Shown: piece after piece, positions 26,319-36,129 of the stretch | How positions within the stretch are numbered: the first letter of the stretch is position 1 | Layout of the letters: each line of letters opens with the position of its first letter | Source: Stenotrophomonas panacihumi | Lineage (GTDB): Bacteria > Pseudomonadota > Gammaproteobacteria > Xanthomonadales > Xanthomonadaceae | Assembly: GCF_001431645.1 (NCBI RefSeq) | Contig: NZ_LLXU01000113.1 | Span: forward strand, 1-37,786 | Reading direction: 5' to 3' | Length of the DNA stretch: 37,786 bases | Notes under the pieces: model-generated | What the model was told of the DNA's origin: nothing | The model's database searches: none | The model's input: the letters and a program-made list of their open reading frames with translations, nothing else | Translations under genes and position numbers: made by a program

Positions 26319-27542
26319 ATGACCGAGAACACCGACCAGCTGCTGAACCTGTCCCACTACTACCTGCCGGTGTACCGCCCGCGCCAGGTCGTGCTGGAGC
26401 GAGGCCAGGGCGTGCGTGTGTGGGACAGCGAGGGCCACCAGTACCTGGACCTGGCCGCGGGCATCGCGGTCTGCGGCCTGGGTCATAACGACCCGGACCT
26501 GCACGCGGCGCTGGTGGAACAGGCCGGCAAGCTCTGGCACACCAGCAACGTGTTCTACAGCGAGCCGCCGCTGCGGCTGGCCGAGGAGCTGGTGGAGGCG
26601 TCGCGTTTCGCCGAGCGCGTGTTCCTGTGCAATTCGGGCGCCGAGGCGAACGAGTGCGCGATCAAGCTGGTGCGCAAATGGGCCAGCAGCCAGGGCCGTC
26701 CGCCGCAGCAGCGCGTGATCGTGACGTTCCGCGGCAGCTTCCATGGCCGCACGCTGGCGGCGGTGACCGCCGGTGCGCAGCCGAAGTACCAGGAAGGCTA
26801 CGAGCCGCTGCCCGGTGGTTTCCGTTACTGCGATTTCAATGACGAAACGCAGCTGGAGGCGGCGATGGCCGCGGGCGACGTGGCGGCGGTGATGCTTGAG
26901 CCGGTGCAGGGCGAGGGCGGCGTGACGCCGGCCAAGCCGGGGTTCCTGCGCCGCGTGCGCGAGCTGTGCGACCACCACGGCGCGCTGATGGTGCTGGACG
27001 AAATCCAGGCGGGCATGGGGCGCACGGGCACGCTGTTCGCGTTCTGGCAGGACGAGGCGACGCCGGACATCGTCACGCTGGCCAAGGCGCTGGGCGGCGG
27101 TTTCCCGATCGGCGCCTGCCTGGCCGGGCCGAAGGTGGCCGAGACGATGCAGTTCGGTGCGCACGGCACGACGTTCGGCGGCAATCCGCTGGCCGCGGCG
27201 GTGGCGCGGGTGGCGTTGCGCAAGCTGGGTTCTTCGCAGATCGCTGCGAATGTGTCGCGGCAGTCGGCGGCGCTGCGCGCCGGGCTGGAGAAGCTGGGCG
27301 CCGAGACCGGGGTGTTTTCGCAGGTGCGTGGGCGTGGGTTGATGCTGGGCGCCGTGCTGGCGCCTGCGTATGCCGGGCAGGCGGGGGCGATCCTGGATGC
27401 GGCCGCTGCGGAAGGCTTGCTGGCGCTGCAGGCGGGGCCGGATGTGCTGCGCTTCGTGCCGGCTTTGAATATCACCGATGCCGAGGTGGCGGAGGGGCTC
27501 GAATTGCTGGCGCGCGCTGTGGCGCGGTGGCGGAAGGGATAA
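26319..27542 (+). CDS. argD: Acetylornithine/succinylornithine aminotransferase
   Basis: PLP enzyme of arginine synthesis (N-acetylornithine + 2-oxoglutarate); related enzymes act in arginine degradation (AstC). 407 residues. LDLAAGIAVCGLGHNDPDL and NSGAEANECAIKLVRKW bind cofactor and substrate. VLDEIQAGMGRTG holds the cofactor Asp, and Lys256 in LAKALGGGFPIGA is the Schiff-base lysine. The start ATG at 26319 lacks a good ribosome site. A solitary gene followed by a strong terminator; no other arg genes are in the window, so ArgD versus AstC cannot be settled by context. Confidence 0.92.
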   Translation: MTENTDQLLNLSHYYLPVYRPRQVVLERGQGVRVWDSEGHQYLDLAAGIAVCGLGHNDPDLHAALVEQAGKLWHTSNVFYSEPPLRLAEELVEASRFAERVFLCNSGAEANECAIKLVRKWASSQGRPPQQRVIVTFRGSFHGRTLAAVTAGAQPKYQEGYEPLPGGFRYCDFNDETQLEAAMAAGDVAAVMLEPVQGEGGVTPAKPGFLRRVRELCDHHGALMVLDEIQAGMGRTGTLFAFWQDEATPDIVTLAKALGGGFPIGACLAGPKVAETMQFGAHGTTFGGNPLAAAVARVALRKLGSSQIAANVSRQSAALRAGLEKLGAETGVFSQVRGRGLMLGAVLAPAYAGQAGAILDAAAAEGLLALQAGPDVLRFVPALNITDAEVAEGLELLARAVARWRKG

Positions 27543-27559
27543 GAGGGGTTTTTTTTGTG

Positions 27560-27583
27560 GGGCGGCCGATGGCCGCCCTTTTT
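27560..27583 (+). terminator. Rho-independent terminator after argD
   Basis: GGGCGGCC (27560-27567) pairs with GGCCGCCC (27571-27578) around GAT, followed by five T (27579-27583), 18 nt after the stop. Confidence 0.88.
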
Positions 27584-27652
27584 GATTGTGGTGGCTGTGT
27601 TTTTTTGGCCTTCGATGTTGATCGGCTGTTCGTGGTTGTGTGCACGGCCTGC

Positions 27653-27748
27653 GGGGGCTGGGCCCTTTCGGGACACGCCGTGAACCCATCCATGGGGGCT
27701 CGTCGGCGACATCCATGTCGCCAACGGTCCCGAAAGGGCCCAGCCCCC
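27653..27748. repeat. Composite palindromic element A (22-bp arms, two inner hairpins)
   Basis: Arms at 27653-27674 and 27727-27748 are perfect 22-bp inverted copies (beginning GGGGGCTGGGCCC). The 52-bp interior holds two further palindromes: CCCATCCATGGG (27685-27696) and GGCGACAT-CC-ATGTCGCC (27705-27722). The whole can fold into a cruciform-like four-way structure. It codes for nothing and lies in the argD-HAD gap. Confidence 0.85.
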
Positions 27749-27886
27749 ACAGTCCCTCCAAATCCCCTCGACCGGACACCAACATCCAGAGCCGTGCACC
27801 CACGGTGCACCGCACCGATCGGCTTCAGCCGCGATCGAAGGAGCAAAGGCAATGTGGGAATTGATGGAGTGAAGAAAGGACAAGCG

Positions 27887-27930
27887 CTTTGGCTTTTGCC
27901 TTTGCTTTTGCCTTTGCTTTTGCTCTTCCC
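27887..27930. repeat. Short pyrimidine-rich tandem repeat
   Basis: A 12-bp unit of the type CTTTTGCCTTTG is repeated two to three times, making a T/G/C-only tract. No gene covers it. It could be a slippage-prone simple repeat; its function, if any, is unknown. Confidence 0.6.
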
Positions 27931-27982
27931 CCCAACCCATTCGCTGGTGTGTCCCTTCGAAGTGGGGACATTGATGCGCCTA

Positions 27983-28090
27983 GCGCCGGCCTGCCGTATA
28001 GGGGCGTCAGCGGGCCATGGATGGCCCGCGGCGGCGAGTCAGACAGGATGTCTGCCCGAGCCGTGACGACCCTATACGGCAGGCCGGTGC
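27983..28090. repeat. Composite palindromic element B (21-bp arms, two inner hairpins)
   Basis: Arms at 27983-28003 and 28070-28090 are inverted copies matching at 20 of 21 positions (core CCGGCCTGCCGTATAGGG). The 66-bp interior contains CGGGCCAT-GG-ATGGCCCG (28011-28028) and CAGACA-GGA-TGTCTG (28040-28054). The architecture, with inner loops read ATCCAT and ACATCC on the other strand, parallels element A although the arms differ. No coding potential is seen in 27584-28137 apart from these repeats. Confidence 0.85.
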
Positions 28091-28137
28091 CCGCACCGCA
28101 AGCCAGTACTACTTACCGCACCGATTAAAAAAGAAAC

Positions 28138-28749
28138 CTACACCCCCACCCCATACCGAAAAAGCACCCGCCGAAACGCCCTCGGATCGCGCGACGTATC
28201 CGCCCACAACCCCGCCGCCCGCGCACCGCGAACATTCACGAACAAATCGTCCACGAACAGCGTCCGCCGCGCCTGCGCACCCAGCGCCTCCAACGCCCGC
28301 TCGTACACCTCCCGCTGCGGCTTGCGCCCGCCCAGCTGCCCGCTGCAGAACACCGGCACCTCCAGCCCCGGCACGATCCGCGCCACCGCTTTCGCCATCA
28401 GCGGCCCGTTGTTGGTCAGCACCGCCACCTGCATCCGCGTCGACAGCCGCCGGGCCGCTTCCACCACCTCGGCAAACGGCCGGCACGCCGCCACCCGCGC
28501 GTCGATCCACGTCGCCTCGTCCACCGGCCGGCCAATCCCCACCCCCAGCCGATCCAGATATTCGCCCGTCTCCACCTCCCCGCCGTCATAGGCGGTCTCC
28601 AGCCCGGAGGCGAACAGCACCTCATGGACGTGGGCGGCCGAACAGCCCGCATGCTCGGCTAGCCGGCCCAGGCGAGTGGCGCGGGTGTACTGCGCCAGCA
28701 CCCCGTCGAAGTCGAGCAGCAGGGTGCGAAGCGGAAGGTGGGGGGTCAT
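28138..28749 (-). CDS. HAD-family hydrolase
   Basis: 203 residues, haloacid-dehalogenase superfamily with a helical cap. Motif I LLDFDGV has nucleophile Asp13 and Asp15; motif II is VLTNNG with Thr112; motif III is Lys143 in GGRKPQ; motif IV is FVDDLFVN with Asp167-Asp168. Most relatives are phosphatases acting on small phosphorylated metabolites; the substrate here is unknown. The start at 28749 (MTPHLPLRTL) gives the expected motif I position; the frame stays open much further upstream but there overlaps the fucose operon. It is divergent from the fucose operon, 165 bp apart. Confidence 0.9.
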   Translation of the reverse strand: MTPHLPLRTLLLDFDGVLAQYTRATRLGRLAEHAGCSAAHVHEVLFASGLETAYDGGEVETGEYLDRLGVGIGRPVDEATWIDARVAACRPFAEVVEAARRLSTRMQVAVLTNNGPLMAKAVARIVPGLEVPVFCSGQLGGRKPQREVYERALEALGAQARRTLFVDDLFVNVRGARAAGLWADTSRDPRAFRRVLFRYGVGV

Positions 28750-28839
28750 CCGTCGATCATAGGCGAGCCGCCGCCACGCGATAAGCCGTTGATTCCACGG
28801 CGCCACGGCCTTGCCGCATCGGGCGGCTAGACGAAAGCA

Positions 28840-28901
28840 GGGTTGCCAACCCGCCCGCGCGCGGCGTACAAATTGGCCCAGCCACTGGACAGCCCGTCCA
28901 G
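28840..28901 (+). promoter_or_regulatory. Promoter and candidate operators of the L-fucose operon
   Basis: TTGCCA (28843-28848) and TACAAA (28867-28872) with an 18-bp spacer form a good sigma-70-like promoter; transcription would start near 28879. Two palindromes overlap it: GGGTT-GCC-AACCC (28840-28852) covering the -35, and CTGGAC-AGCCC-GTCCAG (28885-28901) just after the start. Both positions suit repression by the GntR protein encoded at the end of the operon. The link to that protein is inferred from position only. Confidence 0.55.
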
Positions 28902-28914
28902 CCGGGAGGGAACA

Positions 28915-29679
28915 ATGCGATTGAAAGGCAAGACGGCGCTGGTGACGGCGGCCGGGCAGGGGATCGGGCGCGCCACCGCGCTGCTGTTCGCGCGCGAAGG
29001 CGCGCAGGTGCTGGCGACGGACATCAACGCCGACGCGTTGCAGTCGCTCCAGGCCGAGGCCGGCGACACCCTGCGCACGCAGGTGCTCGATGTCACCGAC
29101 GCCGCCGCGATCCAGGCCCTGGCCGATGCCCACGGCGGCGCGCAGGCCTTCGACGTGCTGTTCAACTGCGCCGGCTTCGTGCACGCCGGCAGCATCGCCG
29201 AGTGCAGCGAGCGCGACTGGGCCTTCGCCTGGGAGCTCAACGTCACCTCCATGTACCGCCTGATCAAGGCGCTGCTGCCCGGCATGCTCGCCAAGGGCGG
29301 CGGTTCGATCATCAACATGTCCTCGGCCGCCTCCAGCGTGAAGGGCGTGCCCAACCGCTTCGTCTACGGCACCACCAAGGCGGCGGTGATCGGCATGAGC
29401 AAGGCCATCGCGGCCGATTACGTCGGCCAGGGCATCCGCTGCAACGCGATCTGCCCCGGCACCGTGGAGTCGCCTTCGCTGGAACAGCGCATCGCCACCC
29501 AGGCCGCCGAACAGGGCGTGCTGGTGGAGACCGTGCGCGCGGCGTTCGTCGCCCGCCAGCCGATGGGCCGCGTCGGCCGCACCGAGGAGATCGCCCTGCT
29601 GGCGACCTACCTGGCCAGCGACGAATCGGCCTTCACCACCGGCACCACCCAGCTCATCGACGGCGGCTGGTCGAACTGA
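28915..29679 (+). CDS. 2-keto-3-deoxy-L-fuconate dehydrogenase (SDR)
   Basis: 254-residue short-chain dehydrogenase expected to oxidise 2-keto-3-deoxy-L-fuconate at C4 with NAD+, giving 2,4-diketo-3-deoxy-L-fuconate. Cofactor motif TAAGQGIG (11-18). Asp36 at the end of beta-2 (ATDIN) favours NAD+. Catalytic Ser in NMSSAAS (135-140), Tyr151 and Lys155 in YGTTK. The assignment to this step rests on position: it sits next to the diketo-acid hydrolase and fuconate dehydratase, as in the X. campestris pathway, and a second SDR (32734) suits the first step. First gene of the operon; ribosome site GGGAGGG five bases upstream. Confidence 0.87.
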   Translation: MRLKGKTALVTAAGQGIGRATALLFAREGAQVLATDINADALQSLQAEAGDTLRTQVLDVTDAAAIQALADAHGGAQAFDVLFNCAGFVHAGSIAECSERDWAFAWELNVTSMYRLIKALLPGMLAKGGGSIINMSSAASSVKGVPNRFVYGTTKAAVIGMSKAIAADYVGQGIRCNAICPGTVESPSLEQRIATQAAEQGVLVETVRAAFVARQPMGRVGRTEEIALLATYLASDESAFTTGTTQLIDGGWSN

Positions 29680-29711
29680 CCGCCCGTCCACCCACCTTCC
29701 AGGAGCCTCCC

Positions 29712-30554
29712 ATGAAACTGCTGCGTTACGGCCCCAAGGGCCAGGAAAAGCCCGGCCTGCTCGATGCACAAGGCCAACTGCGCGACCTCTCCGCGCATGT
29801 CCCCGATATCGCCGGCGAAGCGCTGCTGCCGGCCTCGCTGGCGCGGCTGGCCGCGCTGGATCCGGAAAGCCTGCCCAAGGTGGAAGGCACCCCGCGCCTG
29901 GGCGCGTGCGTCGGCCAGATCGGCAAGTTCATCTGCATCGGCCTGAACTACTCCGACCATGCCGCCGAAACCGGCGCCACCGTGCCGCCGGAGCCGGTGG
30001 TGTTCGGCAAGTGGACCAGCGCGGTGGTCGGCCCGAACGACGACGTGGAAATCCCGCGCGGTTCGGTCAAGACCGACTGGGAAGTGGAACTGGGCGTGGT
30101 GATCGGCCAGGGCGGCCGCTATATCGACGAAGCCGACGCGCTCAAGCATGTCGCCGGCTACTGCGTCATCAACGACGTGTCCGAGCGCGAGTTCCAGATC
30201 GAGCGTTCCGGCACCTGGGACAAGGGCAAGGGCTGCGACACCTTCGGCCCGACCGGCCCGTGGCTGGTCACGCCCGACGAAGTGCCCGACCCGCAGAACC
30301 TGAAGATGTGGCTGGAAGTCGACGGCCACCGCTACCAGGACGGCTCCTCGGCGACGATGGTCTACAAGGTCGCCTTCCTGATCTCCTACCTGAGCCGTTT
30401 CATGAGCCTGCAGCCGGGCGATGTCATCTCCACCGGCACGCCCCCGGGCGTGGGCATGGGCCAGAAGCCGCAGGTATACCTGCGCGCCGGCCAGGTGATG
30501 CGCCTGGGCATCGAAGGCCTCGGCGAGCAGCGCCAGCAGGTGGTGCAGGCATGA
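29712..30554 (+). CDS. FAH-family 2,4-diketo-3-deoxy-L-fuconate hydrolase
   Basis: 280 residues, fumarylacetoacetate hydrolase fold. Would cleave 2,4-diketo-3-deoxy-L-fuconate to pyruvate and L-lactate. KFICIGLNYSDHAAETG, metal ligands Glu124 and Glu126 in DWEVELGVVIG and Asp155 in VINDVSERE; closing GDVISTGTPPGVGMG is typical. AGGAG is seven bases upstream of the ATG at 29712. Its stop overlaps the next start in ATGA, so it is translationally coupled to L-fuconate dehydratase. Identification of the precise substrate follows from the operon. Confidence 0.9.
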   Translation: MKLLRYGPKGQEKPGLLDAQGQLRDLSAHVPDIAGEALLPASLARLAALDPESLPKVEGTPRLGACVGQIGKFICIGLNYSDHAAETGATVPPEPVVFGKWTSAVVGPNDDVEIPRGSVKTDWEVELGVVIGQGGRYIDEADALKHVAGYCVINDVSEREFQIERSGTWDKGKGCDTFGPTGPWLVTPDEVPDPQNLKMWLEVDGHRYQDGSSATMVYKVAFLISYLSRFMSLQPGDVISTGTPPGVGMGQKPQVYLRAGQVMRLGIEGLGEQRQQVVQA

Positions 30555-31840
30555 GCATCGCCCAGGCGACCATCACCGGGATGCGCGTGCTCGACGTGCG
30601 CTTCCCCACCTCGCAGCAGCTCGACGGCTCCGACGCGATGAACCCGGACCCGGACTACTCCGCGGCCTACGTCATCCTCGACACCGACCACGATGCGCTG
30701 AAGGGGCATGGCCTGACTTTCACCATCGGCCGCGGCAACGAGATCTGCTGCGCGGCGATCAAGGCGATGGAACACCTCGTCGTCGGCCTGAAACTGCAGG
30801 ACATCGCCGCGGACATGGGCAAGTTCTGGCGCCACGTCACCTCCGACAGCCAGCTGCGCTGGATCGGCCCGGACAAGGGCGCCATCCACCTGGCCACCGG
30901 CGCGGTGGTCAACGCCGTGTGGGACCTGTGGGCCAAGGCCGAAGGCAAGCCGGTGTGGCAGCTGGTGGCCGACATGAGCCCGGAAGAATTCGTGCGCTGC
31001 ATCGACTTCCGCTACCTCACCGACTGCATCACGCCCGACGAAGCGCTGGCGCTGCTGCGCGCGCAGGCGCCGGGCAAGGCCGAACGCCTGGCGTACCTGC
31101 GCCAGAACGGCTACCCGTGCTACACCACCTCGGCCGGCTGGCTGGGCTACAGCGACGACAAGCTGCGCCGCCTGTGCCAGGAGGCCATCGACGAGGGCTA
31201 CACGCACGTCAAGCTGAAGGTCGGCGCGAACCTGGACGACGACATCCGCCGCGTCGGCATCGCCCGCGAGGTGATCGGCTGGGATCGCAAGCTGATGATC
31301 GACGCCAACCAGGTGTGGGAAACCGATACCGCCATCGACTGGGTCAAGGCGCTGGCCTTCGCCAAGCCGTGGTTCATCGAGGAACCGACCAGCCCGGACG
31401 ACATCGAGGCGCACCGCAAGATCCGCGAGGCGATCGCGCCGATCCAGGTCGCCACCGGCGAGATGTGCCAGAACCGCATCCTGTTCAAGCAGTTCATCGC
31501 GCGCGACGCCATCGACGTGGTGCAGATCGATGCCTGCCGCCTGGGCGGCGTCAACGAGATCCTCGCGGTGCTGCTGATGGCCGCCAAGCACGGCAAGGTG
31601 GTGTGCCCGCATGCCGGCGGCGTGGGCCTGTGCGAATACGTGCAGCACCTGGCGATGATCGACTACCTGTGCGTGGCCGGCAGCGTCGAAGGTCGCGTCA
31701 CCGAGTACGTGGACCACCTGCACGAGCATTTCGTCGACCCGTGCGTGGTGCGCCACGCCGCCTACCAGGTGCCGGACGCGCCGGGCTTCTCGATCGAGAT
31801 GAAGCCCGAATCGCTGGACACCTACCTGTTCCGCGGCTGA
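30551..31840 (+). CDS. fucD: L-fuconate dehydratase (enolase superfamily)
   Basis: 429 residues. Removes water from L-fuconate to give 2-keto-3-deoxy-L-fuconate; Mg2+-dependent. Enolase-superfamily residues in order: KLK (Lys221, Lys223), Asp251 in MIDANQVW, Glu277 in FIEEP, Glu304 in TGEMCQNR, and general-base His354 in CPHAGGVG. These correspond closely to the characterised X. campestris FucD catalytic residues, offset by about three positions. Length and the N-terminal ITGMRVLDVRFPTSQQLDGSDAMNPDPDYS-like opening fit the family. Start overlaps the previous stop by 4 bp; 10 bp to the next gene. Confidence 0.96.
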   Translation: MSIAQATITGMRVLDVRFPTSQQLDGSDAMNPDPDYSAAYVILDTDHDALKGHGLTFTIGRGNEICCAAIKAMEHLVVGLKLQDIAADMGKFWRHVTSDSQLRWIGPDKGAIHLATGAVVNAVWDLWAKAEGKPVWQLVADMSPEEFVRCIDFRYLTDCITPDEALALLRAQAPGKAERLAYLRQNGYPCYTTSAGWLGYSDDKLRRLCQEAIDEGYTHVKLKVGANLDDDIRRVGIAREVIGWDRKLMIDANQVWETDTAIDWVKALAFAKPWFIEEPTSPDDIEAHRKIREAIAPIQVATGEMCQNRILFKQFIARDAIDVVQIDACRLGGVNEILAVLLMAAKHGKVVCPHAGGVGLCEYVQHLAMIDYLCVAGSVEGRVTEYVDHLHEHFVDPCVVRHAAYQVPDAPGFSIEMKPESLDTYLFRG

Positions 31841-31850
31841 GCATGCTTCG

Positions 31851-33507
<1,657 letters not shown>

Positions 33508-33573
33508 GCCGCGCGGCCACGCATCACCCCGCCGCCATCCGGCGCGCGGTCGCTTCCTGGGAGGGAAACAACG

Positions 33574-34806
33574 ATGGAAATGATGTCCGGACAGGCCACC
33601 GTGGGCCGGGGCGGGGCGCGTGGCGCCTACACGCTCGCCCTGGTGCTGGTGACCAGCCTGTTCTTCATGTGGGGCCTGTCCTATGGCCTGCTCGACGTGC
33701 TCAACAAACATTTCCAGGAAACCCTGCACGTCTCGCACGCGCAGTCGGGCCTGCTGCAGGCGGCGTACTTCGGCGCGTACTTCCTCTGGGCGCTGCCGGC
33801 GGCCGCGCTGATGGAGCGCTTCGGCTACAAGACCGGCATCCTGCTCGGCCTGTGCCTGTATGCGGCCGGCGCGCTGCTGTTCGTGCCGGCCACCGCGGCG
33901 GCGAGCTACCCGATGTTCCTGTTCGCGCTGTTCGTGATCGCCAGCGGCCTGGGCTGCCTGGAGACGGCCGCCAACCCCTACGTGACCGTGCTCGGCCCGG
34001 CCGAAGGCGGCGCGCGGCGCTTGAACCTCTCGCAGTCGTTCAATGGCTTGGGGCAGTTCGTCGGCCCGCTGCTGGGCGGCCTGCTGTTCTTCCGCGAGCG
34101 CGAGGCCGTGGTGGCCGACGCCACCGACCCGGTGCGCGCGGTCTACATTGCCATCGCCGTGGTGGTGGTGGCGATGGCGGTGCTGTTCTGGCGCACGCCG
34201 TTGCCGGATATCCGCGAGAAGCAGGATGACGGGCAGCCGGCCCCGCCGAAGGTGCGCCTGCTGGGCCAGCGCCATTTCGTCTTCGCGGTGGTCGCGCAGT
34301 TCTTCTACGTCGCCGCGCAGGTGGGCGTGGGCGCGTTCTTCCTCAACTTCGTCACCCGCGGCGGTGGCGTCACCTCGCAGCAGGCGGCGTTCCTGCTCTC
34401 GGCGGCGATGCTGCTGCTGCTCGGCGGGCGCTTCCTCGGCACGGCCCTGATGTCGGTGGTGGCCCCCGCGCGCCTGCTGGGCACTTACGGCGTGGCCAAC
34501 GTGGTGCTGGTGCTGGTGGCGATCTTCAGCGCCAATGCCTATGTTTCCGTCGGCGCGCTGCTGGGCGTGTTCTTCTTCATGTCGATCATGTTCCCGACCA
34601 TCTTCGCGCTGGGCGTGCGCGACCTCGGCGCCAGCACCAAGCGCGGCGCCTCGCTGCTGATCATGTCGATCGTGGGTGGCGCCATCGCGCCGTACGCCAT
34701 GGGCGCGGTGTCCGATGCCAGCGGCATCGCCCATGCCTTCTTCATCCCGGCCTTCTGCTTCGCGGTGGTGGGCTGGTACGGCTTCGTGGGCAGCCGCGCA
34801 CGCTAG
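33574..34806 (+). CDS. fucP: L-fucose permease, FucP-like (MFS, FHS family)
   Basis: 410 residues, 12 predicted membrane helices, inner-membrane H+ symporter. Typical FHS signatures: SLFFMWGLSYGLLDVLNKHFQE near the N-terminus, QAAYFGAYFLWALPAA, LETAANPYVTVLG, and NLSQSFNGLGQFVGPLLGG. Later GGRFLGTALMS and FFMSIMFPTIFALGVRDLG are present. It brings free L-fucose to the dehydrogenase encoded just upstream. GGGAGGG lies nine bases before the ATG at 33574; alternative in-frame ATGs follow at residues 3 and 4. 66 bp from the preceding gene, 11 bp to the regulator. Confidence 0.92.
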   Translation: MEMMSGQATVGRGGARGAYTLALVLVTSLFFMWGLSYGLLDVLNKHFQETLHVSHAQSGLLQAAYFGAYFLWALPAAALMERFGYKTGILLGLCLYAAGALLFVPATAAASYPMFLFALFVIASGLGCLETAANPYVTVLGPAEGGARRLNLSQSFNGLGQFVGPLLGGLLFFREREAVVADATDPVRAVYIAIAVVVVAMAVLFWRTPLPDIREKQDDGQPAPPKVRLLGQRHFVFAVVAQFFYVAAQVGVGAFFLNFVTRGGGVTSQQAAFLLSAAMLLLLGGRFLGTALMSVVAPARLLGTYGVANVVLVLVAIFSANAYVSVGALLGVFFFMSIMFPTIFALGVRDLGASTKRGASLLIMSIVGGAIAPYAMGAVSDASGIAHAFFIPAFCFAVVGWYGFVGSRAR

Positions 34807-34817
34807 AATCGTCCGAC

Positions 34818-35567
34818 ATGCCGATCCAAGCCATCCAGAACCGCCGCCTCTACCTGCAGATCGCCGAGCAACTGCGCGCGGCCATCGAGGGCGGCGAGTA
34901 TCCGCCGGGCAGCCACCTGCCGCCGGAGCGCGAGCTGTCCAGGCTGCTGGGCGTCAGCCGCACGTCGGTGCGCGAGGCGTTGATCGCGCTGGAGATCGGC
35001 GGCCTGGTGCGGGTGCGCGTGGGCAGCGGCGTGGAAGTGCTGGCGCCGGTCGAGGCGGAGGAGGAGGGCGAGGGCAGTTCCGCGCCGTGGGAGACTGACC
35101 CCGAGCTGGCCGCCGAACTGGACCTGGGCCAGGACCTCGAACGCGAAGTGCCGCCGTTCGCCCTGCTCGAAGCGCGCCGGCTGGTGGAACCGGAGGCCGC
35201 CGCGCTGGCCGCGGTCAACGCTTCCGACGAACAGCTGGCCGGCATCGCCGAAGCCTACCTGCGCAACGTGCACGACAACCTCGAAGGCTCGCGCACGCAT
35301 CCGGGTGATCGCCTGTTCCATATCCGCATCGCCGAAGCGAGCGGCAACCCGGCCTACGCGCTGCTGCTGCGGCACCTGCTCGGCCATCGCTACGGCACGC
35401 TGTTCCAGCGGCTGCAGACGCTCTACACCCCGGCGGACATGCCGCGGCGCTCGGAGCACGAGCACAAGGCGATCCTCGACGCGCTGCAGCGGCGCGATGG
35501 CGAAGGCGCGCGCCAGGCGATGGCGGCGCACCTGGATGCGGTGATCGCGATTTTCTCGCGCACCTGA
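34818..35567 (+). CDS. GntR-family regulator, FadR subgroup
   Basis: 249 residues. N-terminal winged helix at about 8-75 (LYLQIAEQLRAAIEGGEYPPG, LPPERELSRLLGVSRTSVREAL, LVRVRVGSGVEVL). The C-terminal all-helical FCD ligand domain spans 115-245, with metal-site candidates Asp164, His168, His214 and His238. Last gene of the L-fucose cluster and its likely repressor; the inducer is presumably a pathway intermediate such as L-fuconate. TAGAAT (34803-34808) overlaps the permease stop and ends nine bases before the ATG. A separate, almost leaderless transcript is therefore possible in addition to read-through. No Shine-Dalgarno is visible. A 25-residue acidic insert (EAEEEGEGSS...) separates the two domains. 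Confidence 0.92.
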   Translation: MPIQAIQNRRLYLQIAEQLRAAIEGGEYPPGSHLPPERELSRLLGVSRTSVREALIALEIGGLVRVRVGSGVEVLAPVEAEEEGEGSSAPWETDPELAAELDLGQDLEREVPPFALLEARRLVEPEAAALAAVNASDEQLAGIAEAYLRNVHDNLEGSRTHPGDRLFHIRIAEASGNPAYALLLRHLLGHRYGTLFQRLQTLYTPADMPRRSEHEHKAILDALQRRDGEGARQAMAAHLDAVIAIFSRT

Positions 35568-35610
35568 GCGCTGCGACATCCGGTCGCGCCCGCGGCGGGA
35601 GCATGCTTCC

Positions 35611-35616
35611 TAAAAT
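35611..35616 (+). promoter_or_regulatory. Possible -10 of the azurin gene
   Basis: TAAAAT at 35611-35616 matches the -10 consensus in five of six positions and lies 29 bp before the azurin ATG, leaving a leader that contains the AGGAG ribosome site. No -35 hexamer is evident. Confidence 0.4.
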
Positions 35617-35644
35617 GGGTGCAACGCTCCAGGAGTCACGTTGC

Positions 35645-36097
35645 ATGAAACCGTTGATCGCCCTCGTCCTGCTGGCTGCCGGCCTTGCGGCCGCGCCGCA
35701 CGCCCACGCGCGCAGCTGCGCCTTCACGGTCACCAGCAACGACCAGATGCGCTTTGACACCAGTGCGATGAAAGTCGCCGCGGACTGTACGGAAGTCGTG
35801 CTCACGCTGCGCCATACCGGCACGTTGCCGGCCAAGGCGATGGGCCACAACTGGGTGCTCACCCGCACCGCCGACATGCAGGCGGTGGCGATGGACGGCA
35901 TGCGTGCGCGGCTGGAAGACGACTACCTGCCGCCGGGCGACAAGCGCGTCATCGCGCATACGAAGGTGATCGGTGGTGGCCAGGTGGCCAGCGTGCGCTT
36001 TTCGACCAAGGCCCTGCAGAAGGGCGGGGCGTATAGCTTCTTCTGTTCATTCCCCGGCCACTTCGGCCTGATGCGCGGCACGCTCAGCTTCGGCTGA
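35645..36097 (+). CDS. azu: Azurin, periplasmic blue copper protein
   Basis: 150-residue precursor; small electron carrier in the periplasm. Signal peptide 1-22 (LLAAGLAAAPHAHA|RS). Type 1 copper ligands: His68 in AMGHNWVL, Cys134 and His139 in FFCSFPGH, Met143 in GLMRG; Gly67 is the usual carbonyl ligand. Cys25 and Cys48 should form the conserved disulfide. AGGAG (35631-35635) is nine bases before the ATG at 35645. Single gene with its own promoter; electron partners (peroxidase or cytochromes) are not in the window. Confidence 0.97.
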   Translation: MKPLIALVLLAAGLAAAPHAHARSCAFTVTSNDQMRFDTSAMKVAADCTEVVLTLRHTGTLPAKAMGHNWVLTRTADMQAVAMDGMRARLEDDYLPPGDKRVIAHTKVIGGGQVASVRFSTKALQKGGAYSFFCSFPGHFGLMRGTLSFG

Positions 36098-36108
36098 GCG
36101 CACCGCGG

Positions 36109-36129
36109 GCCGCCGGCTCAGCCGGCGGC
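36109..36129. terminator. Hairpin at the azurin/hemL convergence
   Basis: GCCGCCGGC (36109-36117) and GCCGGCGGC (36121-36129) are a perfect 9-bp inverted repeat around TCA. The spacer is itself the hemL stop codon. It could form in both transcripts; no T-run. Confidence 0.45.

Noticed and set aside
26237..26332. Longer start for the potassium channel at 26332
   Set aside because: It would overlap the aminotransferase start, and the added residues show no channel similarity or signal; 26236 gives a normal cytoplasmic N-terminus.
27825..27940. Lys/Gln/Arg-repeat protein read from the pyrimidine tandem repeat on the minus strand
   Set aside because: The repeat KQRQ pattern simply reflects the 12-bp tandem; no ribosome site, and the frame continues through the palindromic element.
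27653..28090. Insertion sequence or integron attC explanation for the palindromes
   Set aside because: No transposase or integrase gene, no R' and R'' core-site motifs of attC (GTTRRRY) and no target duplications are visible.
28750..29769. Upstream extension of the HAD hydrolase frame on the minus strand
   Set aside because: The extension runs antisense through the fucose-operon SDR and its promoter; the HAD nucleophile motif is already at residue 13 from the ATG at 28749.
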